This document shows, piece after piece, positions 25,516 to 37,611 of a DNA stretch of 51,690 nt (the first letter of the stretch is position 1; each line of letters starts with the position of its first letter). A program made the position numbers and the translations under genes. This DNA comes from Allofournierella massiliensis (lineage in GTDB: Bacteria; Bacillota; Clostridia; Oscillospirales; Ruminococcaceae), in assembly GCF_004345265.1 (NCBI RefSeq), contig NZ_SLUM01000027.1, positions 1-51,690 of the forward strand, in the 5' to 3' direction. The notes under the pieces are model-generated. The model was not told the DNA's origin. It saw only the letters and a program-made list of their open reading frames with translations, and ran no database searches.

Positions 25516-25531
25516 TGTTCCATGTGGAACA
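25516..25531. other. parS: parS-like ParB binding site, left of the origin
   Basis: TGTTCCATGTGGAACA differs from the perfect parS palindrome at 44.6 kb only by C-to-T at one central position, and is identical to the third site there. It sits between the gyrA terminator and the DUF2975 promoter, about 8-10 kb from dnaA. Flanks extend the inverted repeat (GAACA and TGTTC) with a 1-nt bulge. Confidence 0.85.
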
Positions 25532-25560
25532 TGTTCTTTTCTTGTTCCGGCATTTTCTGC

Positions 25561-25602
25561 AAAAAACACCCGTCTGCTTTTGAACAGCAAACGGGTGTTT
25601 TT
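25561..25602 (-). terminator. Terminator of gyrA
   Basis: A roughly 11-bp perfect outer stem with an inner imperfect stem, followed by six T on the minus strand, 32 nt after the gyrA stop. Confidence 0.88.
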
Positions 25603-25633
25603 ATCAAATTTTATTCAAGCAAAAGGGAAGGGC

Positions 25634-28189
25634 TTATTCTTCCTCGTCGTCCGCTTCGGCAGGTTCCTCCGCCTGAGCGGCTTCCTCAGCGGCCAGAGCG
25701 GCCAGCTCCTCCTCGCTCAGGGCTTCCTCCGGCTCGTTCTCCGGCTTTTCCACCTCGGCGTCGTCGGAATGCTCGGTGCGGGCCACGGTGACCACCCGGT
25801 CGCCCTCGCCCAGACGCATCACGCGCACACCGCTGCCGTAGCGGCTCTGGATGTTGATGTCCGCCGCGTGCATGCGGATGATGATGCCCTCCTGGCTGAT
25901 GAGGATGATATCGTCCTCTTCCTCCAGCACCTTGATGCCGGCAACCTCGCCCTTGCCGTAGTTGCGGATGCCCTTACCGCCGCGGCTCTGCAGGCGGTAG
26001 TCATCGATGCGGCTGCGGCGGCCCTTGCCGTTCTCGGTCACGGTGAACACAGTGGCGCCGGGATGTACCACGCCAACGCCCACCACGTAGTCGCCCTCGG
26101 CCAGCCGGATAGCGCGCACGCCATGGCCCAGTCGGCCCATGCTGCGGGCGTCCTGCTCGTTGAAGCGGATGGCCAGGCCGTCGTGGGTGGCCACGATCAG
26201 CTCATCCTCACCGGTGGTGATCTGGGTCCAGGCCAGGCTGTCGCCCTCGTACATGCTCACCGCCAGCAGGCCGCTCTTGCGGATGTTGGCGTAGGCCTCG
26301 ATGGGGGTACGCTTGATGACGCCCTGACGGGTGACCATGACCAGATAGCCCTCGGCATTTTCGGCGGGCATACGCAGCATGCTGGTGACCTTTTCGCCGT
26401 TCTGCAAGGGCAGCAGGTTCACGATGTTGGTGCCGCGGGAGGTGCGGCTGCCCTCGTAGATCTGGTAGCCCTTCAGCCGGTAAACGCGGCCCTGATCGGT
26501 GACGAAAAGCACGAAGTCGTGGGTGGAACCGATGAACAGCTCCTCCACAAAGTCCTCGTCCTTGTGGGACAGGCCGGAAATACCGCGGCCGCCGCGCTTC
26601 TGCACCTGATAGGTGTCCTGAGGCTGGCGCTTGATGTAGCCCTCGTGGGTGAGGGTAAACACGCACTGCTCCACCGGGATCAGATCCTCGATGTCCACCT
26701 CGCCGGACACATGGGCGATCTCGGTGCGGCGGTCGTCGCCATACTTCTCCTTGAGGGCGGTCAGCTCCTCTTTTACAATGGCATAGACCTTTTCGTCGCT
26801 GGCCAGAATGGCGCGCCACTCGGTGATATGACCCTGCAGCTCGGCCAGCTCGCTCTCGATCTTCAGAATTTCCAGACCGGCCAACTGGCCCAGACGGAAG
26901 GCGCAGATGGCGGCAGCCTGCACTTCATCAAAGCCGAACTGCTCCATGATGGCGGCGCGGGCCTCGGCCTGGCCGCCCTTGCAGGCGCGGATGGTGGCGA
27001 TGATCTCGTCCACGATGTCGGTGGCACGCTTCAGACCTTCCAGAATGTGGGCGCGCTCCTCAGCCTTCTTCAGATCAAAGGCGGTGCGCCGGCGCACGAC
27101 CTGCGCCTGGAACGCCACATAGCGCTCCAGCATGGTTTTCAGGGTCATGGTCTTGGGCACGCCGCCGTCCAGTGCCAGCAGATGCACGCCCACGGTGTCC
27201 TGCAGCTGGGTATAGCGGTACAGCTGGTTCAGCACCACCTGAGGGTTCGCGTCCTTTTTCAGCTCGATGACGATCCGCATGCCGTGGCGGTTGGACTCGT
27301 CGTTCAGATCGCTGATGCCCTCGATGCGCTTTTCCTTCACCAGATCCGCGATGTTCTCGATCAGGCGGGCCTTGTTGACCATGTAGGGGATCTCGGTGAC
27401 GATGATCTGGAACCGGCCGTTCTTCTTCTCCTCGATCTCGGCGCGGCCGCGCAGGGTGATCTTGCCGCGGCCGGTGGCGTAGGCGGCACGGATGCCGCTG
27501 CGGCCCATGATGATGCCGCCGGTGGGGAAGTCGGGGCCCTTGATGTGCTCCATCAGGCCGGCCAGGTCGATGTCCGGATCGTCGATCAGGGCCACCGCGC
27601 CCTCGATGACCTCGGTCAGGTTATGGGGCGGGATGTTGGTGGCCATACCCACGGCGATGCCGGTGGAACCGTTTACCAGCAGGTTGGGGAACCGGCTGGG
27701 CAGCACGGTGGGCTCCTTTTTGGTCTCGTCGAAGTTCAGGCCGAAGTCCACGGTATCCTTCTCGATGTCGGTGAGCAGATCCACCGCCATCTTGCTCATG
27801 CGGGCCTCGGTGTAACGGTAGGCAGCCGGGGGGTCGCCGTCCACGCTACCGAAGTTACCCTGGCCATCCACCAGAGGATAGCGCATGGAGAAATCCTGCG
27901 CCAGACGAACCATGGCGTCATAAACCGACGCGTCACCGTGGGGGTGGTAAGAACCCAGCACGGCGCCCACGGTATCCGCACTCTTGCGGTAGGGGTGGCT
28001 GGGGTCGTTGCCGCGCTCGTACATGGTGTAAAGGATGCGGCGGTGCACCGGCTTCAGGCCGTCGCGCACATCCGGCAGAGCACGGGATACGATAACGGAC
28101 ATGGAATAGTCCAGAAAGGCCCGTTCGATCTCGTCTTTTACGTCCCGGACGATGAGATGCGTGCCCGGGGTTACGCTGTTTTCGATCAT
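25634..28189 (-). CDS. gyrA: DNA gyrase subunit A
   Basis: Breakage-reunion subunit of gyrase, which introduces negative supercoils. The 851-aa protein has the catalytic Tyr at 126 (RYTEARM), the quinolone-region segment [10 protein letters not shown] (82-91), a GyrA box QKRGGRG (530-536) and an acidic Glu/Ala-rich tail. ATG 28189 is used: GGAAA lies upstream and M-I-E-N begins the usual N-terminus; an in-frame ATG 27 nt earlier would overlap the end of gyrB. Position 87, equivalent to E. coli Ser83, is Ala. It is transcribed with gyrB, 19 nt downstream. Confidence 0.97.
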   Translation of the reverse strand: MIENSVTPGTHLIVRDVKDEIERAFLDYSMSVIVSRALPDVRDGLKPVHRRILYTMYERGNDPSHPYRKSADTVGAVLGSYHPHGDASVYDAMVRLAQDFSMRYPLVDGQGNFGSVDGDPPAAYRYTEARMSKMAVDLLTDIEKDTVDFGLNFDETKKEPTVLPSRFPNLLVNGSTGIAVGMATNIPPHNLTEVIEGAVALIDDPDIDLAGLMEHIKGPDFPTGGIIMGRSGIRAAYATGRGKITLRGRAEIEEKKNGRFQIIVTEIPYMVNKARLIENIADLVKEKRIEGISDLNDESNRHGMRIVIELKKDANPQVVLNQLYRYTQLQDTVGVHLLALDGGVPKTMTLKTMLERYVAFQAQVVRRRTAFDLKKAEERAHILEGLKRATDIVDEIIATIRACKGGQAEARAAIMEQFGFDEVQAAAICAFRLGQLAGLEILKIESELAELQGHITEWRAILASDEKVYAIVKEELTALKEKYGDDRRTEIAHVSGEVDIEDLIPVEQCVFTLTHEGYIKRQPQDTYQVQKRGGRGISGLSHKDEDFVEELFIGSTHDFVLFVTDQGRVYRLKGYQIYEGSRTSRGTNIVNLLPLQNGEKVTSMLRMPAENAEGYLVMVTRQGVIKRTPIEAYANIRKSGLLAVSMYEGDSLAWTQITTGEDELIVATHDGLAIRFNEQDARSMGRLGHGVRAIRLAEGDYVVGVGVVHPGATVFTVTENGKGRRSRIDDYRLQSRGGKGIRNYGKGEVAGIKVLEEEDDIILISQEGIIIRMHAADINIQSRYGSGVRVMRLGEGDRVVTVARTEHSDDAEVEKPENEPEEALSEEELAALAAEEAAQAEEPAEADDEEE

Positions 28190-28208
28190 AGTTTCCGTTT
28201 CCTTTCCA

Positions 28209-30239
<2,031 letters not shown>

Positions 30240-30506
30240 TCACACACTGCCCAGCTGATCCAGCCGACCGCAGCGTTTTTCCAGTGTTTTGGACGAGATG
30301 GGGCTGATAAATACCGTTTCGTCCGGGAAGTCCGTTACCACGAAGCTCTTGGGAAGCTCGTCGCTCAGGGTAACCACCGCGCCCTCAGTTTCCGCGTGCC
30401 GCAAAAATGCCCGCGTATTCTTGGAGATCGAGGTGGTTTCAATATCAAAAATCCCGATGATATCCCTTGTATGGACCACATAGTCCTGCCCTAAATGCAA
30501 ATACAT
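30240..30506 (-). CDS. remB: RemB-like regulator (DUF370)
   Basis: An 88-aa protein beginning MYLHLGQDYVVHTRDIIGIFD, the DUF370 fold. In Bacillus, RemA/RemB relatives are small DNA-binding regulators linked to extracellular matrix genes, and remB lies between recF and gyrB exactly as here. The ribosome site is weak (GGGTAGG, 6 nt from ATG on the minus strand) and falls inside the dispersed repeat copy at 30512. Length is normal. Confidence 0.88.
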   Translation of the reverse strand: MYLHLGQDYVVHTRDIIGIFDIETTSISKNTRAFLRHAETEGAVVTLSDELPKSFVVTDFPDETVFISPISSKTLEKRCGRLDQLGSV

Positions 30507-30511
30507 TTTTT

Positions 30512-30582
30512 ACCTACCCGACCGGTGGTTTGTACCGATTCGTTTATCCTTTCGCACCCGATTCTTCTCAGCAAGGGCCGCT
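30512..30582. repeat. Dispersed single copy of the 83-bp repeat
   Basis: Begins ACCTACCCGACCGG preceded by six T, then TTCGCACCCG at offset 39 and CAGCAAG at offset 57. These are the same offsets as in every unit of the 5984-6316 array. The middle is diverged and the inner TTGCTGA arm is lost. It lies directly upstream of the remB start. The 245-bp remB-recF gap holds nothing else I can assign. Confidence 0.8.
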
Positions 30583-30751
30583 GACCGTCCTGTTGCCCCG
30601 ATCTTCGGCACAGAGTCATGTTCTTTCGAATCTGGGCCCGGCAGCCTCAATCAGGCCGCGGCAGATTCTTTTCTGTCTGCTTTTTCGATAAGCCTGCGAA
30701 GCAGGGAAGAGCAGCCGATATTTTCCCGGCCGGATGCAAAAGAGGTGTTTT

Positions 30752-31840
30752 TTATAGCTTTTCCAGCACGCCGCCCTCCATCCGGAACAATTCGCCCTCG
30801 GTTTTGTGGAACAGGCTGGAATCGCAGGCCGTCACGATGGTCTGCTTCTGGCGCATCCGGGTGAGCAGGTATTCCTGCCGGGTGGCGTCCAGCTCGCTGA
30901 GCACGTCGTCCAGCAGCATCACCGGGTGCTCCCCGGTGATCTCCTGCGCGCAGCTGGCCTCTGCCAGCTTCAAACTCAACACCGCACTCCGCTGCTGGCC
31001 CTGGCTGGCAAACAGCTTTGCCGGCTGACCGTCCATCAGCACCGAGAAATCCTCCCGGTGCGGGCCTGCCGTGGAAAAGCCCGCCTTCAGATCAGCTTTC
31101 CGGCTTTCCCGCAGGGTTTCCAAAAGGCCTTTTTCATCGAAGCTGGGCTGATACACCAGCTCCAGCTCCTCGCTGCCCTGGGAAATATCCCGGTAATTGG
31201 CGGTAACCAGCGGCCGCAGCCGCTTCATATACTCCATTCGGCGCAGCGTAAGCTCCTGCCCGTAGCGGGCCAGCTCCTCGTCGAACACGTCCAGCATCTG
31301 GGCGGCGCCCGGTGTGCGGTCATAATGCTTGAGCAGGGCGTTTTTCTGGGTCAGCAGACGGGCATACCGCCGCCATGCTGCCAGATATCCCGGATACAAC
31401 TGGCACAGCGCCGCATCCAGAAAGCGCCGCCGTCCCTCCGGGCTGCCCTTCACCAGGCTCAGATTGCCCGGCTCGAACACCACCGCCGTAAAGCTGCCCG
31501 CCAGTGCCGAGGCGCGGCCCAGATCCACCCCGTTGCGTTTGGCCGTCCGGCCCGGGCGGGGAGTATCCCGCCCGCCGATGGTCAGATAAATCTGGTTTTC
31601 CTGCCCGTCACTGGTCTCGGTTTGGGCCTGCAGCACCGAAAACGGCTGATCCCGGGCAATCAGCTCCGCGTCCTTTGCACCCCGGAAGCTCTTGCCGCCG
31701 GTGAGCAGCCACACTGCCTCCAGCAGATTGGTCTTGCCCTGACCGTTTTTGCCGCAGATCACCGTAAGCTCCGGGCATGGAGTGAAATCCGCCTGCCGGA
31801 TATTCCGGTAATTCTGTAGCGAAAGCTCCTTCAGCCGCAT
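30752..31840 (-). CDS. recF: DNA replication and repair protein RecF
   Basis: SMC-like ATPase that helps load RecA at gapped DNA. The 362-aa protein has Walker A GKNGQGKT (30-37), the family YRNIRQADF start, a coiled middle region, the signature around FASQGQQRSAVLSLKLAE and the Walker B/D-loop MLLDDVLSELD. It starts 4 nt after the yaaA stop. Same order as in Bacillus. Confidence 0.95.
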   Translation of the reverse strand: MRLKELSLQNYRNIRQADFTPCPELTVICGKNGQGKTNLLEAVWLLTGGKSFRGAKDAELIARDQPFSVLQAQTETSDGQENQIYLTIGGRDTPRPGRTAKRNGVDLGRASALAGSFTAVVFEPGNLSLVKGSPEGRRRFLDAALCQLYPGYLAAWRRYARLLTQKNALLKHYDRTPGAAQMLDVFDEELARYGQELTLRRMEYMKRLRPLVTANYRDISQGSEELELVYQPSFDEKGLLETLRESRKADLKAGFSTAGPHREDFSVLMDGQPAKLFASQGQQRSAVLSLKLAEASCAQEITGEHPVMLLDDVLSELDATRQEYLLTRMRQKQTIVTACDSSLFHKTEGELFRMEGGVLEKL

Positions 31841-31844
31841 GGGC

Positions 31845-32060
31845 TTACTGTCCGTCGGCCACGGTTACAGTGCGGCCTTCCAGCGTTACGGTATCGCCCG
31901 GTCGCAGCTTTTTGCCCCGCATTTCACATACCTCGCCGTTCACCAGCACCTGGCCGGCTTGGATCAGCACCTTGGCCTCACCGCCGGTTTCCACCATACC
32001 TGCCAGCTTGAGCAGCGCGTCCAGTTTGATAAATTCCGTATGGATCAGAATTCGTTCCAT
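31845..32060 (-). CDS. yaaA: S4-domain RNA-binding protein YaaA
   Basis: A 71-aa S4-like protein ([22 protein letters not shown], then [21 protein letters not shown]). In Bacillus the homologue lies between dnaN and recF and is associated with ribosome assembly. ATG 32060 has AAAGGAA upstream; the open frame extends to 32111 without a ribosome site. It is probably co-transcribed with recF. Confidence 0.9.
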   Translation of the reverse strand: MERILIHTEFIKLDALLKLAGMVETGGEAKVLIQAGQVLVNGEVCEMRGKKLRPGDTVTLEGRTVTVADGQ

Positions 32061-32358
32061 CGTATCAGTTCCTTTGCATTTTGGGTTGAATGTGTGAGTT
32101 TTTTGCCTCATTGCCTGTTTTCAGGCTTCAGCGCCCGGCAAACAGGTCTAAAAACGTTTTTTGACCTGTTCAAGGGAAAAATCCTTATCGAAGCGAAAAC
32201 CGCTTGAATACGCACAGAAGCGGAGGATGCGTTGGGGACCCGGTTTTGCCAGCAGTCCTCAAACACCCTGCCGGCTTGGCAGCGTACGCTGTTTCGAGAC
32301 CGTTTATTTATACATCCGGATATGCACAGTCTCATCCGGCAGGCAACAATTGTCCAGA
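32061..32358. other. 298-bp yaaA-dnaN gap with inverted repeats, no gene seen
   Basis: It contains an 8-bp inverted repeat (32141-32148 with 32163-32170) around a palindromic A4CGT4 core. It also has a small 5-bp stem (32113-32117 with 32122-32126) and a CCGGAT...ATCCGG pair near 32317-32340. None has a clear T-run, and no convincing promoter or frame was found. Confidence 0.5.
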
Positions 32359-33465
32359 TCAGTCATTTTTAAAGCGTACCGGCAATACCAGATAGATGAA
32401 ATCTTCGCCTTCCTCAGGCAGAATTTTCACCGGACTCAGCGGGCCGCTCAGCTCCAGTACCACTTTTTCGCAGCGGGCGTTGCGCAGGGCATCCAGCAGA
32501 TAGCGGTTGTTGAAGCCGATCTCCACCGGATCGCCTTCCACCTGGGCGGAAAATTCGTCCACAACCTTGCCCAGGTTGGTCTGGCAGCGCACGGTCACCT
32601 TGCCGGAAGCATCGAAGAGGATGCGCAGCGGGTTTTTCAGCCGCTCGGTGATGATCAGGCTGGCGCGCTCGATGGTATCGATGAAATCTCTGGTCTCCAG
32701 AACCACCCGGGTCTTGCAGCCGTTCGGGATCACATTGGCATAATTGAGGAATTCGCCCTCGATCAGGCGGGAGAGAATGGTATAGTTCCCGGAATTGAAG
32801 ACCACAAAGCGACGGTTGGCGGAGATGCGCACGTCGTCCTCGTCATCACCCAGCAGCTTGTTCACCTCGGTGAGCGTTTTGGCGGGAATGATGATGCGGA
32901 TGTGCTTTTCCGCCTGAACCGGACGCTCCACAATGGCCAGCCGGTAACCGTCCAGTGCAACGACGGTCAGCTTGTCTTCTTCAATGGCGAACAGCTCGCC
33001 GGTATGAGCAGGTTTTTTGTCGTCCTGGCTTACGGCGTAAAGAGTTTTTTCGATCATGCCCCGCAGCATACCGGCCTTGATGGTTAGCGTATGGTCTGCA
33101 CCGGGGGTGGGAAGATCCGGATAATCGGATGCGCTCATGGCTAAGATGTCGAATTCCGCCACGCCGCCCTTAATGGTGGCATTGCCGGATTCATTGGTAT
33201 AGATGCTTACCTCACCGCTGGGCAGGCGGCGAACCATGTCTCCCAGCAGCTTTGCAGACAGAACGATTTCACCGGCCTGGCGAACGTTGGCCTCGATGGT
33301 GGTGGTGATGCCCATTTCCAGATCATAGCCGGTAAGGGTGAGCTGAAAACCTTCCGCTTTCAGAAGGATGCCTTCCAGAGCGGGAATTGAGGATCGAAGT
33401 GTGACGGCTTTCGACACACCATCAATGGCACTGGACAGAAGGGCTTTGTCGCAAACAATGTTCAT
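32359..33465 (-). CDS. dnaN: DNA polymerase III beta subunit (sliding clamp)
   Basis: Ring-shaped processivity clamp. The 368-aa product starts MNIVCDKALLSSAIDGVSKAV and ends with the conserved YLVLPVRF region. ATG 33465 has AAAGGAGC upstream; the frame to 33510 is rejected. It lies downstream of dnaA across a 497-bp non-coding gap that probably contains the origin. Confidence 0.96.
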   Translation of the reverse strand: MNIVCDKALLSSAIDGVSKAVTLRSSIPALEGILLKAEGFQLTLTGYDLEMGITTTIEANVRQAGEIVLSAKLLGDMVRRLPSGEVSIYTNESGNATIKGGVAEFDILAMSASDYPDLPTPGADHTLTIKAGMLRGMIEKTLYAVSQDDKKPAHTGELFAIEEDKLTVVALDGYRLAIVERPVQAEKHIRIIIPAKTLTEVNKLLGDDEDDVRISANRRFVVFNSGNYTILSRLIEGEFLNYANVIPNGCKTRVVLETRDFIDTIERASLIITERLKNPLRILFDASGKVTVRCQTNLGKVVDEFSAQVEGDPVEIGFNNRYLLDALRNARCEKVVLELSGPLSPVKILPEEGEDFIYLVLPVRFKND

Positions 33466-33962
33466 GCAGATGCTCCTTTCTTGCGATGGAAAAGTGATTT
33501 TGGTCTTCAAATAGCATAGTTTCAGGTAGACGTAGTAATAGGGGGTGTGAAAACTGTGGAAAAACGGCGCGAAGCCTTTTGAAGACCGGGTTTGTGGGCT
33601 GTGGAAAGGTGAGCCCGCTTTGTTTAAAAATTGTGGATAAGCGAAAAATGAAAAGTTTTACACAGGCCCTGTGAAAAAGCCTTTGTTGAATGTTGAAAAC
33701 AAACAGAAAAACTTTTTGCCTGCGCAGGGCACTGTTTTAAGGAAATATTGCAGTTTGTATAATTTAGAAAGTCACGAAACGTGTCGCGGCAGGTATGGGA
33801 AAAACCGCGCAGAGAGCCAATTTTTGCAAAAGGCGCAGGGCGCGGTGAAGCGTTATAAAGAGATGAAAAAAGAAAGATAAGCAGCGGCCAAAAACAGGTA
33901 CAGCCGGCAGGTGCGCCATGCTGTACCCGATGTGCGAAAGGGGCGGCCCGCTCGTATGGCCT
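33466..33962. other. oriC: Probable oriC segment in the dnaA-dnaN gap
   Basis: One consensus DnaA box, TGTGGATAA (33632-33640; TTATCCACA on the other strand), and variants TGTGGAAAA (33555-33563), TGTGGAAAG (33600-33608) and TGTGAAAAA (33670-33678), all in the same orientation. An A/T-richer tract with TATAAT follows (33730-33780). The gap is 497 bp and the gene context is canonical. The rpmH side gap (35286-35636) has no consensus box. Confidence 0.75.
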
Positions 33963-35285
<1,323 letters not shown>

Positions 35286-35325
35286 AGGCAAAAACGCTCC
35301 ATTGTTGAAAATTAGTATCTGATTG

Positions 35326-35354
35326 ATTATATCATAAAAAAACGACCTTTACAA
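35326..35354 (-). promoter_or_regulatory. Promoter of dnaA
   Basis: Minus strand: TTGTAA (35349-35354), 17-nt spacer, TATAAT (35326-35331). A second TATAAT-like box lies further upstream near 35365-35370. Confidence 0.75.
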
Positions 35355-35521
35355 TGTTATTTATTATACTATAGCTATAATACGGGCTGGAAGGGGGCTA
35401 AAAACGCTTTTCGGCCAGCGGGCAAAGGGGGCACAAAGGCCCGCCGGTGCGGCGTTTACAGGGCAAAACAGGGCAAACAGGGCCAAAACAGCCTGTAAAG
35501 CAAAAAACTTTGCGGAAAGTG

Positions 35522-35551
35522 TTGACAAAGGCGGAAATCATCCGCTATACT
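35522..35551 (+). promoter_or_regulatory. Promoter of rpmH
   Basis: TTGACA (35522-35527), 18-nt spacer, TATACT (35546-35551). Replication-gene orientation changes between here and the dnaA promoter. Confidence 0.8.
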
Positions 35552-35636
35552 TTTATGATGCAAGGTCATCTGTGTATCTACACAGAGAAAATCAATAAAA
35601 TCTGCCCCATTGCGGGGCCTTTTGGAGGATATCGTC

Positions 35637-35771
35637 ATGAAAAGAACTTTTCAGCCCAAGAAGCGTCAGCGCAGTGGTGTGCACGGCTTTCTGAAGAGAA
35701 TGGCCAGCAAGAACGGCCGCAAGGTGATCGCTGCCCGTCGTGCCAAGGGCCGCGCCAAGCTGTCTGCCTGA
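35637..35771 (+). CDS. rpmH: Ribosomal protein bL34
   Basis: 44 aa, very basic: [20 protein letters not shown] at the start and [13 protein letters not shown] at the end, the complete L34 family pattern. GGAGG lies upstream of ATG. First gene of the rpmH-rnpA-yidD-yidC-jag group. Confidence 0.98.
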   Translation: MKRTFQPKKRQRSGVHGFLKRMASKNGRKVIAARRAKGRAKLSA

Positions 35772-35813
35772 GTGTTAAAACAAAGCCCCGCTTTCTTTAA
35801 GCGGGCAAGCTTG

Positions 35814-35846
35814 CAAGGCCACTGAGTTGTTAGTGGCCTTGTTTTT
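35814..35846 (+). terminator. Terminator/attenuator between rpmH and rnpA
   Basis: A perfect 10-bp stem (35814-35823 with 35832-35841) followed by five T. It probably ends most rpmH transcripts, with read-through into rnpA. A weaker bulged hairpin precedes it (35785-35806). Confidence 0.85.
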
Positions 35847-35864
35847 CCATACGGGGGAAGATCC

Positions 35865-36197
35865 ATGCGCTATCGGCCGATCACCCGCAACAAGGAGTTT
35901 GCCCGGGCCTATGCCCGGGGAAAGGCCTTTGTGCATCCTAAACTGGTGTTGTATGTGATGAAAAACCGCCTGGGGCACACCCGGGTTGGCATTACTGCAA
36001 CCAAAAAAATCGGCAACGCCGTGCACCGGAACCGGGCACGGCGGGTTATCCGTGCCGCCTTGCACCAGACGCTGCCCTATGATGTGGGCGGGCTTGACCT
36101 GGTGTTTGTGGCCCGGGGCCAGACCACCCGCTGCAAAAGCGGCGAGGTGCAGAAGGCTGCCGAACAGCTGCTGAAAAACGCGGGCCTGGTCAGATGA
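35865..36197 (+). CDS. rnpA: Ribonuclease P protein component
   Basis: Basic protein that assists the RNase P RNA in tRNA 5' maturation. 110 aa; carries the RNR motif region KKIGNAVHRNRARRVIRAA. The stop overlaps the yidD start (ATGA). Confidence 0.95.
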   Translation: MRYRPITRNKEFARAYARGKAFVHPKLVLYVMKNRLGHTRVGITATKKIGNAVHRNRARRVIRAALHQTLPYDVGGLDLVFVARGQTTRCKSGEVQKAAEQLLKNAGLVR

Positions 36198-36454
36198 TCG
36201 CCCGCGTTTTAGTGCTACCCATAAAGTGGTATAAGAAATACATCTCGCCCCATCTGGGCACCAATTGCCGTTTTCTTCCCACCTGCAGCGAATATGCCAT
36301 GGAGGCGCTGCTCACCCACGGCGCGGTGAAGGGAAGCATTCTGGCGGCATGGCGCATTCTGCGCTGCAATCCTCTGTGCAAAGGCGGTTATGATCCGGTT
36401 CCCCCGAAGGGCCGATGGAAAAACGATGACCGCCGCCTGTTCCGCGGCCATTGA
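36194..36454 (+). CDS. yidD: Membrane protein insertion efficiency factor YidD
   Basis: 86 aa with the family core YKKYISPHLGTNCRFLPTCS, a conserved Cys pair and RCNPLCKGGYDPVP. It assists YidC-dependent membrane insertion. It is translationally coupled to rnpA. Confidence 0.95.
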   Translation: MIARVLVLPIKWYKKYISPHLGTNCRFLPTCSEYAMEALLTHGAVKGSILAAWRILRCNPLCKGGYDPVPPKGRWKNDDRRLFRGH

Positions 36455-36496
36455 CTGCGGGCTGCACACCTTTCTTCTATTTTGCCCCTTGTGACG

Positions 36497-36565
36497 CGCC
36501 CCGTTTTGCGCCGGGGACGTGTCCTACGAAAAAATCTACAAAAGCCCTGGCGCGCAAACGGGGCG
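36497..36565 (+). promoter_or_regulatory. Long leader hairpin upstream of yidC
   Basis: A perfect 10-bp GC-rich stem (36497-36506 with 36556-36565), continued inward by a 5-bp stem (36508-36512 with 36549-36553). It ends 18 nt before the yidC ATG and just before its ribosome site. It has no T-run, so it is more likely a translational or stability element. Confidence 0.6.
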
Positions 36566-36582
36566 GATAGGAAACAAGAATT

Positions 36583-37608
36583 ATGGGAATTTTAGGCATT
36601 CTCGGCACGCCCCTTGGTTATGTGCTGCAGTGGATCTACCAGTTTGTGGGCAACTACGGCTGGTCCATCATCCTGTTCACAGTGATCGTGCGCCTGCTGT
36701 CCTTCCCGCTGCAGATCAAGCAGCAGAAGAGCACCGCCCGGATGGCTGCGTACCAGCCGATGATCCAGGAGATCCAGAAAAAGTACGCCAAGGACAAGGA
36801 AAAGCAGAACGAAGAGCTGATGCGCATGCAGCAGGAGTACGGCTATAACCCTGCCGCCGGCTGTGCGCCCATGCTGATCAACTTCCTGGTGATCTTCGGC
36901 ATCATCGAGGTGGTGTACCGCCCGCTGAAGTACATCATGCACCTGCCTGCCGAGGCGCTGAACGCCGCGGCCGAGCAGCTGGGCATGGCGGCCAACAACT
37001 ACATGGCCCAGAGCGAGATCATCAAGCAGGTTCAGCTGGATCCCAATGTGTTCGGCAACATCTTTACCGCCGAGCAGATTGAAGCCATGCAGAACTTCAA
37101 TGTGAACTTCTTTGGCATCAACCTGATGGATAAGCCCGGCTTTGCGCTGAACACCCTGCTGATCTTCCCCATCCTGAGCATCATCACCATGGCCATGCTG
37201 AACGTGATCACCATGAAGATGAGCGGCCAGCAGATGCAGGGCAGCATGAAGTGGATGCCCTGGATCACCAGCCTGATGTTTGTCTGGTTCGCCTTCCAGG
37301 TACCTGTGGGCTTCTCTTTGTATTACACTGTGTCTAACCTGTTTATGTTTATCCAGAGCGTAATCCTGCGCAAGATGTATGACCCCGAGAAACTGAAGGT
37401 GGAAATTGCGGCGGAGATCGAGGCCAAGAAGCTGGAGCGCAAGGCAAAAAAACAGGTGACCATTGTGGAGAACGGCAAGGAAACCACCCGTTCGGTCAAT
37501 GAAGCGGAACTGAACCGGCTGCGTCTGGAAATGGCCCGCAAGCTGGATGAGGAAAAATACAAGGACGAGCGGACCGTGCCCCTGAGCCAGCTGAACAAGG
37601 AGGAATGA
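36583..37608 (+). CDS. yidC: Membrane protein insertase YidC
   Basis: Inserts membrane proteins with or without Sec. The 341-aa protein has the Oxa1 core: YGWSIILFTVIVRLLSFPLQ with the conserved hydrophilic-groove Arg, a cytoplasmic coiled hairpin (about 45-85), and later segments, with a basic tail. No lipoprotein signal Cys is visible at the N-terminus, unlike SpoIIIJ/YidC1 of Bacillus. jag begins 4 nt downstream. Confidence 0.94.
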   Translation: MGILGILGTPLGYVLQWIYQFVGNYGWSIILFTVIVRLLSFPLQIKQQKSTARMAAYQPMIQEIQKKYAKDKEKQNEELMRMQQEYGYNPAAGCAPMLINFLVIFGIIEVVYRPLKYIMHLPAEALNAAAEQLGMAANNYMAQSEIIKQVQLDPNVFGNIFTAEQIEAMQNFNVNFFGINLMDKPGFALNTLLIFPILSIITMAMLNVITMKMSGQQMQGSMKWMPWITSLMFVWFAFQVPVGFSLYYTVSNLFMFIQSVILRKMYDPEKLKVEIAAEIEAKKLERKAKKQVTIVENGKETTRSVNEAELNRLRLEMARKLDEEKYKDERTVPLSQLNKEE

Positions 37609-37611
37609 GTC

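Noticed and set aside
32230-32300. Another copy of the 83-bp repeat in the yaaA-dnaN gap (shared CCCGGTTTT and GAAT...CGCACA)
   Set aside because: The landmarks are not at the conserved offsets and the head is missing.
33671-33880. A 69-codon frame in the dnaA-dnaN gap
   Set aside because: No ribosome site, overlaps DnaA boxes, and is compositionally like the surrounding origin DNA.
36490-36594. A 34-codon GTG-started frame overlapping the yidC start, a possible arrest-type leader peptide
   Set aside because: No ribosome site, and the coding content is explained by the hairpin arms.
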